8,653 bases of DNA. Origin: Curvibacter sp. Its GTDB lineage: Bacteria > Pseudomonadota > Gammaproteobacteria > Burkholderiales > Burkholderiaceae_C. Below, piece by piece: positions 1 to 6,507 of this stretch (position 1 is the stretch's first letter; every line of letters begins with the position of its first letter). Under the pieces are notes generated by a model. That model was not told the origin of the DNA, searched no databases, and was given only the letters and a program-made list of their open reading frames with translations. The stretch lies in assembly GCA_003500955.1 (NCBI GenBank), contig DNQP01000119.1, positions 1-8,653 of the forward strand, in the 5' to 3' direction. Position numbers and translations under genes: made by a program.

Positions 1-387
1 CCGGACCCGCTGGCCCGCCGGCAGCCGCAGCCGCAGCACGGAAACATCGGGCGCGGCCAACTCATTGCGGTAGACCTTCGCCGTCCAGGTCTTGCGCGCG
101 GCCGGGTCGTAGCGCTTCCAGCTCGACGGCCTGATGCTCAGGTCCGACGCCGGCGTGCAGCCGCAATACAGCACCTGGGCGGCCTGGCAGGTTTCGTTGT
201 GCATGGGCACCGTGGCACAGGGCTGCACCTCACCGCTGGCGATGCCGCCCGCGCAGTTGCCGCAGACACCCTTGCGGCAGGAATAGGGCAGCTCGATGCC
301 CGCGCGCAGCGCGGCATCGAGCACGCTCTGTCCGGCAGCACAGTCGAAAGTGACATCGCTGCCCTCGATCTCGATCTTGTAAGTCAT
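1..387 (-). CDS. tphA1: Terephthalate 1,2-dioxygenase reductase component (partial, N-terminal 129 residues)
   Basis: This is the electron-transfer reductase that passes electrons from NAD(P)H through FAD and a plant-type [2Fe-2S] centre to the TphA2/A3 oxygenase. Only the N-terminal part is visible; the reading frame runs open off the window edge. Residues 1-90 form a chloroplast-type ferredoxin domain with the ligand pattern C37-x4-C42-x2-C45 and a fourth cysteine at C75 (LYCGC). From about residue 100 ([20 protein letters not shown]) the FAD-binding ferredoxin-reductase fold begins. The known family is about 336 residues, so roughly 200 residues including the NAD(P)H site are missing. The text is very close to what I remember of Comamonas TphA1 (for example the [18 protein letters not shown] and AAPDVS stretches). 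The ATG overlaps the tphB stop by four bases (ATGA), so translation is probably coupled. Related reductases serve other ring dioxygenases; the operon decides the name. Confidence 0.9.
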   Translation of the reverse strand, partial: MTYKIEIEGSDVTFDCAAGQSVLDAALRAGIELPYSCRKGVCGNCAGGIASGEVQPCATVPMHNETCQAAQVLYCGCTPASDLSIRPSSWKRYDPAARKTWTAKVYRNELAAPDVSVLRLRLPAGQRVR

Positions 388-1337
388 GGTTCGGTACTCG
401 TTACGCCCGACAACAGGGCGATCGTGCGGCTCAGCGCGGCCGGGTCCGCCACCCCCCGACCGGCGATGTCCATCGCGCTGCCATGCCCCACGCTGGAGAG
501 CAGCACGTCCGCGCCGATCGACAGCGCGCTGGCCGCGTTCGGCGCCAGCAACTTGATGGGAATGTGACCCTGGTCGTGAAACATGGCCACGTACAGGTCG
601 TGCCGACGCTGGGAAAGCACCATGTCCGCCCCGTAGGGGCCCTCGACCTGCACGCCCGCCTGCCGCAAGGCCAGGGCGGCAGGCACGACAATCTGCTCAT
701 CCTCAGGGCCGAACAGACCGCCCTCGGAGGCATGGGGATTGATACCGAACAGCGCCACCGAGGGGCGATCGACGCCCATCCTGGCACAGGCGCGCACACC
801 GGCCCAGGCCGCCCGCTGCACCAGTCCGGCACTGATGCGACCGATGGCGCGTCGCACGCTCTCATGCAGGGTGACGTGCACGATGCGCAAGCCGGCACCC
901 ACCAGCATCAGAAACACCTCGTCTTCCTCCATGCCGCAGACCCGCGCCACGAGCGAGGGATAGCCGCTGAACGCGATGCCGGCTTCGTGGATGGCCGTCT
1001 CGTGGTGCGGACAGGCGATGACCGCGTCCACCTCACCACGCCGGCATGCCTGCAACGCAGCGGTCGCCGACTGCACCGTCGAGGCGCCCGCCGCAGGATG
1101 GACCTGACCGAACTGCGCAGGCCGCTCCAGCGTGCCGGCCTCGACATGGCGCAGCTGCGGCACCAGCGCCTCAAGGCCGCACACCGCCGCGGCCTGGACC
1201 AGCACAGCGCGCGGACCGAAGACGGTGATGCACGCACGGTCGAGTGGAGACAGCCGCGCGAGCGCCTTGAGCGCGATCTCGGGGCCGATGCCGTGGGGGT
1301 CCCCCAGCGCCAGGGCCAGACGTGGACGGCCGCTCAC
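384..1337 (-). CDS. tphB: 1,2-dihydroxy-3,5-cyclohexadiene-1,4-dicarboxylate dehydrogenase (PdxA family)
   Basis: It oxidises and decarboxylates the cis-dihydrodiol made from terephthalate, giving protocatechuate and CO2 with NAD+; cytoplasmic. The 317-residue product has the PdxA fold: [14 protein letters not shown] near the N-terminus, HHETAIH at 111-117, and three likely divalent-metal histidines, H158 (VTLHES), H202 (INPHASEGG) and H254 (FHDQGH). Length matches the roughly 315 residues of Comamonas TphB. I chose the GTG at 1337: it overlaps the tphA3 stop as GTGA, repeats the 4-bp overlap of the neighbouring junctions, and puts the conserved [11 protein letters not shown] a few residues from the start, as in the homologue. 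An ATG at 1379 would add 14 low-complexity residues ([10 protein letters not shown]) lying inside tphA3. Automatic pipelines may call this pdxA (4-hydroxythreonine-4-phosphate dehydrogenase); the operon context argues against a vitamin B6 role. Confidence 0.92.
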   Translation of the reverse strand: MSGRPRLALALGDPHGIGPEIALKALARLSPLDRACITVFGPRAVLVQAAAVCGLEALVPQLRHVEAGTLERPAQFGQVHPAAGASTVQSATAALQACRRGEVDAVIACPHHETAIHEAGIAFSGYPSLVARVCGMEEDEVFLMLVGAGLRIVHVTLHESVRRAIGRISAGLVQRAAWAGVRACARMGVDRPSVALFGINPHASEGGLFGPEDEQIVVPAALALRQAGVQVEGPYGADMVLSQRRHDLYVAMFHDQGHIPIKLLAPNAASALSIGADVLLSSVGHGSAMDIAGRGVADPAALSRTIALLSGVTSTEP

Positions 1338-1798
1338 AGTGGCAGGGCCATGAGCGTGTCGGTGACGGTGCTGTCGCACACAGCCACCCGCTCGGCCAGC
1401 AGCAGGCGACCGTCGCGCAACGCATAGCGGTCCCGGTACTCGCCGGTGGCAAACAGCTCCGTCTCGCCGGTGTGCATGATGCGCGCCACCATGAAGGGTG
1501 TGCGGGCAACAGCGCTCGCGGCGTCCGCCGACTCCAGCAGCGGCAGGCCCAGCAGGTGGCGGTAACGCTGGCGCTCGTAGATGTTGGCCTCGCGCAGGGC
1601 CGAGACGCGGTCGCTCAGCATGTCACGCGAATCAGCCCAGACGATGCCGGCCGGCAGCCCCTCGGCCTCGTTCTCGACATGGGTGATCCGGTAGTGGCAG
1701 TCCGGGGTGAAGAAGTCGGGCCACTGCTCCATGGCGTCACTGTCGATGACCCGGACGTAGGCGGCATTGAAAGCCGCGATCTGCAACAGGTCGATCAT
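1334..1798 (-). CDS. tphA3: Terephthalate 1,2-dioxygenase small (beta) subunit
   Basis: This is the non-catalytic beta subunit of the terephthalate ring-hydroxylating dioxygenase, expected to assemble with TphA2 as an alpha3beta3 hexamer in the cytoplasm. The 154-residue product has the ring-hydroxylating beta-subunit (NTF2-like) features: an N-terminal helix ending [10 protein letters not shown], then [14 protein letters not shown] (34-47), the central [19 protein letters not shown] (63-81), and the C-terminal end [14 protein letters not shown]. Length and C-terminus agree with Comamonas TphA3 as I remember it. The ATG overlaps the tphA2 stop (ATGA), which favours equal production of the two subunits, and the TGA overlaps the tphB GTG. 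No metal-binding motif is expected or seen. Family assignment is secure; the substrate is inferred from the partner subunit. Confidence 0.94.
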   Translation of the reverse strand: MIDLLQIAAFNAAYVRVIDSDAMEQWPDFFTPDCHYRITHVENEAEGLPAGIVWADSRDMLSDRVSALREANIYERQRYRHLLGLPLLESADAASAVARTPFMVARIMHTGETELFATGEYRDRYALRDGRLLLAERVAVCDSTVTDTLMALPL

Positions 1799-3030
1799 GA
1801 TGTCTGCCCCATATGCTGACGGTAAGCCTTCCAGAACCCACGCACCGAGGTCTCGGTCGCGCGTCCGTCGCTCGATCCGGTGTGGTCGCCCCCCATCTCG
1901 ACGACGGCGTCCAGATCGGCCGCACCCGCAATGCCGCGCTGCACGAAACCACCGACTGCGCCGTCCTCCATCGAGATGAAACCTGCCGGCCCGACGAGGT
2001 TGAGCTGCTTGAGGCGCACCTTGCGCTGCTCGGGCGTGTCATCGGCGTAGCCCAGGTAGGTCCAGTTGAGCTCGGAGCGCGCAATGCCCTTGGGAAGCAC
2101 CTGCCGCACCGCCAGACAGTTCTGGATCTGCTGCAACACAAAGCCCGGGAAGACCGAGAGGATCTGCAAGGTGATGCCGTCGTCGTATTCCTTGAAACCG
2201 GCCAGCAGGCTCGGATCCCTGAGTCGGTAGCGGTCACTGTCCGAACGCAGCGCCTGCTCCTTGTAGGAGTCGTCCTTGGCCGCCGGATCGATCATGGAGT
2301 AGCTCACGTGGTGGCCGCCGGTTTCGTCCACGATCACGCCGCCCTTCTGCGACAGGCGATTGATCTCGAAGGTCGTGAAGAACATGTGCAAGAGGCTGGC
2401 GTGGTAGCTGTCCTTGACGTTCTCGACGTAGAGCTTCCAGTTGTTCGGCAACGCCTGGGTGTAGCGGCCGATCACCTGCACCGGCTTGTGCAACACCCGC
2501 TCGATGCGGGCACAGATCTCCGCACCCAGATAGTCCTCGATGTCCGGCACCTCATCGGAAAAGCTGCCGAACACCAGGCCGCAGAACGTGGCCACGCGCA
2601 GTTTGCGAGGGCCATGCTCCTCCTTGCAGAAAGTATCTGGCATGCCCCCTTGACCTTTTACCCCGCCCTCGAAGGCCACACCCGTGAGGTCGCCCTGGCG
2701 GTTGTAGCTCCAGGCGTGATAGACGCACTGGAAGTTTTCAACCTGGCCGGACTTTTCCAGCGCGATCAGCGCGCCGCGATGGGCACAGCGGTTCTCGAAC
2801 GCATAGATCTCGCCGTCACCGTCACGGACCACGATCACCGGTGTCGCGCCGGCATGGGTGGTCCGGAAGCTGCCGGGCTGCGGCAGCTCGATGTCCAGGC
2901 ACAGGTAGTTCCAGACCGCGCCGCGGAAGATGCGCTCCTCCTCACGGGCTCGCGTCTGCTCGTCCACGTACAGGCCATAGGGGATGCGGGTGTTGGCCCC
3001 GCTTTTCCAGTGGATAGCTTGTTCTTGCAT
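1795..3030 (-). CDS. tphA2: Terephthalate 1,2-dioxygenase large (alpha) subunit, Rieske oxygenase
   Basis: This catalytic subunit adds both atoms of O2 to terephthalate to give the 1,2-cis-dihydrodiol dicarboxylate. The 411-residue product has a Rieske [2Fe-2S] motif C82-x-H84-x17-C102-x2-H105 and a mononuclear Fe(II) site in [10 protein letters not shown], with H210 and H215 as ligands, D207 as probable bridge to the neighbouring subunit's Rieske centre, and the third carboxylate ligand probably D356 in SMEDG. R309, R390 and S243 fall at positions I remember as contacting the substrate carboxylates in the Comamonas enzyme structure. I chose the ATG at 3030 (MQEQAIHW), which matches that homologue; an ATG at 3081 would extend into tphC. 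Eight bases separate it from the tphC stop and I see no strong ribosome binding site. Long stretches such as [20 protein letters not shown] (75-94) look identical to TphA2. Confidence 0.96.
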   Translation of the reverse strand: MQEQAIHWKSGANTRIPYGLYVDEQTRAREEERIFRGAVWNYLCLDIELPQPGSFRTTHAGATPVIVVRDGDGEIYAFENRCAHRGALIALEKSGQVENFQCVYHAWSYNRQGDLTGVAFEGGVKGQGGMPDTFCKEEHGPRKLRVATFCGLVFGSFSDEVPDIEDYLGAEICARIERVLHKPVQVIGRYTQALPNNWKLYVENVKDSYHASLLHMFFTTFEINRLSQKGGVIVDETGGHHVSYSMIDPAAKDDSYKEQALRSDSDRYRLRDPSLLAGFKEYDDGITLQILSVFPGFVLQQIQNCLAVRQVLPKGIARSELNWTYLGYADDTPEQRKVRLKQLNLVGPAGFISMEDGAVGGFVQRGIAGAADLDAVVEMGGDHTGSSDGRATETSVRGFWKAYRQHMGQTS

Positions 3031-3038
3031 ATCGGGCG

Positions 3039-4019
3039 TCAATCCAGGGATACGTTGGCGGTCTTGATGACCTTGTTCCACTTCTCGGTCTCGTTGCGTA
3101 TGAATTGCGCGGTCTGCTCAGTGGACCAGCCGCGCGGCTCGGCCCCCTGCTCGGCAAAGCGTTGGGAGACATCGGGCGCCGCCAGGGCATCGGCAAACTG
3201 CCTCTGCAAGGTCACCGCAACGGCCGCCGGGGTACCCGGCGGTGCCACGACGGAGAAGAAAGTCACCGCCTGCATCGCGGCAAGCTTCTGCTCAGAGAAG
3301 GTCGGCACCTCGGGCAGGACGCGCGAGCGCTGCTCGTCGGCCACCGCGAGAATCCTCAGCTTGCCGGCTTGATGATGCTGGGCCGAAGAGCTGATATTGT
3401 CAAAGAACACGTCGACGTTGTTGCCGATCAGGTCGACGAGTGCCGGCGCGGTGCCCTTGTAGGGAACGACGTTCATGTCGGTCCCCGTGAGCTGCATGAA
3501 CAGCGCCGCCGTCAGATGGGACGTCGAGCCGCCCCCCTGCGTGGCCACGCTAACCTTGCCAGGGTTGGCCTTGAGGTAGGTGATGAACTCGGTCAGGCTC
3601 TGCACCGGCAGCCGGCTGCGCACAGCGAGGATGTTGGGCACCGTCGCCAGCACGGTGACGGGCACCCAGCGCGTCGGATCGAAGGACAGCTTGCGGTAGA
3701 GGTTGTGATTGACCGCGATCGGGCCCGGCGGCGAGACCAGCAGCGTCAAGCCATCAGGATCGGCGCGGAAGACCTGCTCGGCGCCGATGTTGCCGCCTGC
3801 ACCCGGTTTGTTTTCCACCACCACACCGCCTGGGTAGTGCGCGCGCAGCTTCTCAGCCACCATTCGGGGCAACACGTCGGCGGTCCCGCCAGCGGAAAAG
3901 GGTACGACGAGCTTGAGGGTGCGCGCCGGCTGTGCCCACGCCGTGCCGAGCGTACCCGTGACCGCCGAGGCGACCAGTCCTTGCAGCGCGGCGCGGCGCC
4001 GCAGTCGAAAACCTTGCAT
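3039..4019 (-). CDS. tphC: Periplasmic terephthalate-binding protein of the tripartite tricarboxylate (TctC/Bug) type
   Basis: This solute-binding protein captures terephthalate in the periplasm and delivers it to TctA/TctB-type membrane partners. The 326-residue product starts with a signal peptide: [11 protein letters not shown] (5-15), a hydrophobic stretch, and a likely cleavage after AWA at 27-29. The arginine run resembles a twin-arginine signal but lacks a perfect motif. The mature part carries Bug-family hallmarks: [20 protein letters not shown] (36-55), [14 protein letters not shown] (70-83), and [20 protein letters not shown] (187-206). The ATG at 4019 was chosen over 4082 because it has a GGAGA five bases upstream and puts the signal peptide at the N-terminus. 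It is the first gene of the catabolic operon. The membrane components are not nearby; in Comamonas they are also encoded elsewhere. Ligand assignment comes from context. Confidence 0.9.
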   Translation of the reverse strand: MQGFRLRRRAALQGLVASAVTGTLGTAWAQPARTLKLVVPFSAGGTADVLPRMVAEKLRAHYPGGVVVENKPGAGGNIGAEQVFRADPDGLTLLVSPPGPIAVNHNLYRKLSFDPTRWVPVTVLATVPNILAVRSRLPVQSLTEFITYLKANPGKVSVATQGGGSTSHLTAALFMQLTGTDMNVVPYKGTAPALVDLIGNNVDVFFDNISSSAQHHQAGKLRILAVADEQRSRVLPEVPTFSEQKLAAMQAVTFFSVVAPPGTPAAVAVTLQRQFADALAAPDVSQRFAEQGAEPRGWSTEQTAQFIRNETEKWNKVIKTANVSLD

Positions 4020-4024
4020 TGATG

Positions 4025-4029
4025 TCTCC
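4025..4029 (-). promoter_or_regulatory. Ribosome binding site of tphC
   Basis: GGAGA on the minus strand, five bases before the ATG at 4019. It is the clearest Shine-Dalgarno sequence in the catabolic operon and settles the tphC start against the longer reading frame beginning at 4082. Confidence 0.7.
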
Positions 4030-4052
4030 AGTGTTGTCGGTTCGGAACGCGG

Positions 4053-4082
4053 AGTATGGCCATCGCCTCGGGCGCCGAACAA
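4053..4082 (-). promoter_or_regulatory. Candidate sigma-70 promoter of the tphC-A2-A3-B-A1 operon
   Basis: On the minus strand, TTGTTC (4082-4077) and CATACT (4058-4053) are separated by 18 bases, matching the -35 and -10 consensus at 3/6 and 4/6. Such a weak promoter suits an activator-dependent operon. The palindrome at 4089-4105 lies just upstream, centred near -51 relative to a start expected around 4046. This is a visual match only. Confidence 0.4.
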
Positions 4083-4088
4083 GGTAAA

Positions 4089-4105
4089 TTTGCGCTATGC
4101 GCAAA
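4089..4105. promoter_or_regulatory. Palindromic operator, probable TphR (IclR-type) binding site
   Basis: TTTGCGCTATGCGCAAA is a perfect inverted repeat, 7-bp arms with a 3-bp spacer, in the 118-bp gap between the divergent tphC and tphR genes. IclR-family regulators bind short palindromes of this size, often with TTCGC or TGCGC half-sites, and usually sit beside their target. The site lies just upstream of the candidate tphC -35, as expected for activation, and 32 bp before the tphR start, where it could also cause autorepression. The repeat is seen directly; the binding protein is inferred. Confidence 0.7.
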
Positions 4106-4137
4106 AATGCGGGCACTTGCCTGACCCCGGACACACC

Positions 4138-4899
4138 ATGAGTGATCGAAATTACGTCGCCTCGCTGCACAAGGGACTGCAGGTCCTGACCTGCTTCGGG
4201 CGCCAGCACGCGCGCCTGACGGTTTCGGAGGTCGCGCGCCGGACCGATACCACTCCGGCCTCTGCGCGCCGATCGCTGCTGACGCTGCAGGCCCTGGGGT
4301 ATCTGGACAGCGACGGCAAGCATTACTGGATGCTCCCGCGTTCGCTGCTGGTGGCGCACGCTTTTCTGGCGTCGCGACCCATGCCCTCGCTGGCACAGCC
4401 CCTGCTCGACTCGCTGTCGGAGCGCACCCGGGAGTCGGCCTCACTGGGCCAGCTGCTCGACGGCGACGCCATCATCGTTGGCCGCTCGACCGCGCGACGC
4501 AGCCTGAGCACCGGCCTGGGCATCGGTTCGCGCCTGCCCGCCTACTGCTCGGCCATCGGTCGCGCCCTGCTGTCAGGTCTGCCGGCGCGCGAGGCGGAAC
4601 GACGGCTGCGGGCGATGCCACGTCCCGCGCTGACGCCGCAGACGGTAGTCGAACTACCGCGCCTGCTGGAGATGTTGGCGCGCTGCCGCGAGGAAGGCTG
4701 GGCCTACAGTGATGGTGAACTCGAAATCGGCGTGCGCTCGATGGCCGTGCCGGTGCGCGATCGCAGGGGCGAGGTCACGGCGGCCATGAGCATCGCCGTA
4801 CGCATCGAACGCATGGGCATGCAGGAGTTCCGCGACGCTTTCCTCAGCTCGCTGATGCGGGCACGCAAGACACTGGAAGACAGGTTATTCCCTGCCTGA
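4138..4899 (+). CDS. tphR: IclR-family transcriptional regulator of the terephthalate operon
   Basis: It probably activates the divergent tphC operon when terephthalate is present. The 253-residue product has the two IclR domains. Residues about 6-66 form the winged helix-turn-helix (SLHKGLQVLTCF, then LTVSEVARRTDTTPASARRS as the HTH and ALGYL before the wing). Residues about 80-250 form the effector domain, with LPAYCSAIGRALLSGLP (133-149) and GWAYSDGELEIGVRSMAVPV (187-206), the family signature. The ATG at 4138 was chosen because the reading frame upstream (from 3913) runs through the tphC promoter and into tphC; MSDRNYVASLHKGL is a normal IclR N-terminus. The ribosome binding site is weak (GGAC, about 7 bases upstream). 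The palindrome at 4089-4105 sits between the two divergent genes. In Comamonas E6, TphR is a terephthalate-responsive activator; that role here is by analogy. Confidence 0.9.
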   Translation: MSDRNYVASLHKGLQVLTCFGRQHARLTVSEVARRTDTTPASARRSLLTLQALGYLDSDGKHYWMLPRSLLVAHAFLASRPMPSLAQPLLDSLSERTRESASLGQLLDGDAIIVGRSTARRSLSTGLGIGSRLPAYCSAIGRALLSGLPAREAERRLRAMPRPALTPQTVVELPRLLEMLARCREEGWAYSDGELEIGVRSMAVPVRDRRGEVTAAMSIAVRIERMGMQEFRDAFLSSLMRARKTLEDRLFPA

Positions 4900-4920
4900 G
4901 CGCGACGCCGGGCGAAGCCG

Positions 4921-4926
4921 GATAAT
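4921..4926 (+). promoter_or_regulatory. Candidate -10 element of the ttcA promoter
   Basis: GATAAT matches the TATAAT consensus at five of six positions and lies 22 bases after the tphR stop and 35 bases before the ttcA ATG. I see no convincing -35 at 16-19 bp upstream. It would give ttcA its own transcript, separate from tphR, with a leader of about 30 bases. AAGG at 4953-4956 serves as the ribosome binding site. Confidence 0.4.
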
Positions 4927-4961
4927 CACGGTTTGACATCGCCCGGACCCACAAGGCCCCC

Positions 4962-5885
4962 ATGAGCGCACAATGGATTGAGAACGAGGTGGCTCCCCTT
5001 CCCAAGGAGCTGAAGATCGAGCGCGAAACGCACAAGCTCGAGAAGCGCCTGTGCCGCAACGTCGGCCAAGCCATCATCGACTACAACATGATCGAAGAGG
5101 GCGACCGCGTCATGGTCTGCATGTCCGGCGGCAAGGACAGCTACGGCATGCTGGACATCCTCATGAAGATGAAGGACCGCGCGCCGATCGACTTCACCCT
5201 GGTCGCCGTCAATCTGGACCAGAAGCAGCCCGGTTTCCCCGACCACATCCTGCCCGAGTACCTGTCCAAGCTGGGCATCGAGTTCCACATCGAGACCCAG
5301 GACACCTACTCCATCGTCAAGAAGAACATCCCCGAAGGCAAGACCATGTGCAGCCTGTGCAGCCGGCTGCGCCGCGGCATCCTCTACCGGGTGGCGCGTG
5401 AACTCAAATGCAACAAGCTCGCGCTGGGCCACCACCGCGACGACATGCTGCAGACCTTCTTCCTCAACATGTTCTTCGGCGGCAAGCTCAAGGGCATGCC
5501 CCCCAAGCTCACCAGCGACAACGGCGAGTTCATCGTGATCCGCCCCATGGCCTATGTGGTCGAGAAGGACCTGATCCGCTGGGCCGAGCATCGCCAGTTC
5601 CCTATCATCCCCTGCACGCTCTGCGGCAGCCAGGAGAACCTGCAGCGCAAGCAGATCGGCAACCTGCTGCGCGAATGGGACAAGAAGTTCCCGGGCCGGC
5701 TGGAGACCATGTTCACCGCGCTGCAGAACGTCGCGCCCTCGCATCTGATGGACGCCAAGCTGCACGACTTCAAGAACCTCAAGGCCACAGGTGTGCCGGA
5801 CGAAAACGGTGACCTGGCCTTCGACGAGGAAGAACTGCCCGCCGCCTCGGCCCTGCCCGGCGGCCTGCAGGTGGTACAGCTCTGA
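4962..5885 (+). CDS. ttcA: tRNA 2-thiocytidine(32) synthetase TtcA
   Basis: TtcA is an ATP- and [Fe-S]-dependent enzyme that thiolates cytidine 32 in the anticodon loop of certain tRNAs, in the cytoplasm. The 307-residue product has the PP-loop S55-GGKDS-60 that binds ATP, and the two CxxC pairs C130-SL-C133 and C218-TL-C221 that mark TtcA and hold the Fe-S cluster. [20 protein letters not shown] (156-175) is the conserved motif after the first pair. Length and the N-terminal [14 protein letters not shown] segment are typical of beta-proteobacteria. The ATG at 4962 has AAGG five bases upstream. Codon use is strongly biased to C/G in the third position, as for a well expressed core gene. It is followed 11 bases later by a lipoprotein gene and probably co-transcribed with it. 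Identification is secure. Confidence 0.97.
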   Translation: MSAQWIENEVAPLPKELKIERETHKLEKRLCRNVGQAIIDYNMIEEGDRVMVCMSGGKDSYGMLDILMKMKDRAPIDFTLVAVNLDQKQPGFPDHILPEYLSKLGIEFHIETQDTYSIVKKNIPEGKTMCSLCSRLRRGILYRVARELKCNKLALGHHRDDMLQTFFLNMFFGGKLKGMPPKLTSDNGEFIVIRPMAYVVEKDLIRWAEHRQFPIIPCTLCGSQENLQRKQIGNLLREWDKKFPGRLETMFTALQNVAPSHLMDAKLHDFKNLKATGVPDENGDLAFDEEELPAASALPGGLQVVQL

Positions 5886-5896
5886 AAGGCCAGCCC

Positions 5897-6493
5897 ATGA
5901 TGCGTCTGCTCACCCTGCTCACCGCCGCCCTGTTGCTGGGCGGCTGCTCCAGCATGCGCCTGGTCGAATCCCAGGTGCGCACCAGCACGCCGACGGAAGC
6001 CGCGGCCATCGAAGCCGGCGCGCGCTACCGCTTCGAGCGCCTGCCCTCGCAGACCGACGCGGTGGAAAACGATTCCATCGACGCCATCGCCGAGGCCGAG
6101 CTGCAGGAAGTCGGCCTGGTACGTGATGAAAAGGCCGCGCGTTACAGCGTGCAGATCACCACGCGCATGGAATCCTTCTATGTCGACGACTGGGGCCGCC
6201 CCTACTCGGGCCGCACCTCCATCTTCATCGGCAGTGGCGGCGGCTACTATGGCTCCGGCACCATGATCGGCATGGGCATGCGCTTCCCGCCACCCAGCCA
6301 GTATCGGCACGAGGTCACGCTGCTGATCCGCGATCTGCAGAGCAACCAGGTGGTCTACGAGACCCGCGCCACGCACGAAGGCCCCTGGAGCGACCGCTAC
6401 AACATCCTGCGGGCCACCCTGGCCGCCGCACTCAAGGACTTTCCCACACCGCCGGCCGGGCCGCGTCGCGTCAAGGTCGAGATCCCGCGCTGA
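5897..6493 (+). CDS. Outer-membrane lipoprotein, DUF4136-like
   Basis: The 198-residue product has a lipoprotein signal peptide: a short hydrophobic stretch (residues 3-14) and the lipobox LGGC with the lipidated cysteine at C17. The following serines (S18, S19) do not give an inner-membrane retention signal, so the outer membrane is expected. The rest resembles the DUF4136 family: RYRFERLPSQ (42-51), AEAELQEVGLVRDEKAARYS (near 65-84), and a C-terminal region, RHEVTLLIRDLQSNQVVYET, that ends the beta-rich domain. A glycine/tyrosine-rich stretch, FIGSGGGYYGSGTMIGMGM, lies in the middle. The function of the family is unknown. The gene starts 11 bases after ttcA with AAAGG upstream and is followed within 15 bases by the phosphatase, so it probably belongs to the same transcript. 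The family name is a recognition from memory, less certain than the lipoprotein call. Confidence 0.85.
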   Translation: MMRLLTLLTAALLLGGCSSMRLVESQVRTSTPTEAAAIEAGARYRFERLPSQTDAVENDSIDAIAEAELQEVGLVRDEKAARYSVQITTRMESFYVDDWGRPYSGRTSIFIGSGGGYYGSGTMIGMGMRFPPPSQYRHEVTLLIRDLQSNQVVYETRATHEGPWSDRYNILRATLAAALKDFPTPPAGPRRVKVEIPR

Positions 6494-6507
6494 GGATGCC
6501 GCGCGCG

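Noticed and set aside
384..1337. Housekeeping pdxA (vitamin B6 synthesis)
   Set aside because: It lies inside a dioxygenase operon with 4-bp overlaps on both sides and matches TphB in length and motifs.
483..1427. Plus-strand open frame of 314 codons opposite tphB
   Set aside because: Antisense to the PdxA-family gene; composition rich in His/Arg/Gln with no domain.
1813..3372. Plus-strand open frame of 519 codons across tphA2 and the end of tphC
   Set aside because: It is antisense to a Rieske oxygenase with complete motifs, and its product shows no recognisable domain. Long antisense frames are expected in GC-rich DNA.
4908..4921. CCGG / CCGG hairpin after tphR as a terminator
   Set aside because: Only a 4-bp stem with no following T run.
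4933..4938. Perfect TTGACA upstream of ttcA
   Set aside because: A matching -10 would have to lie at about 4956-4961, where the sequence is GC-rich and already at the start codon.
4926..5765. Minus-strand open frame of 279 codons opposite ttcA
   Set aside because: ttcA has all its catalytic motifs in the plus strand; the antisense product is repetitive in Leu/Val/Asp/Gln.
6496..6507. Earlier ATG for the phosphatase
   Set aside because: The only purine-rich stretch (GAGG) touches this ATG, leaving no spacing; it serves the ATG at 6508 better.
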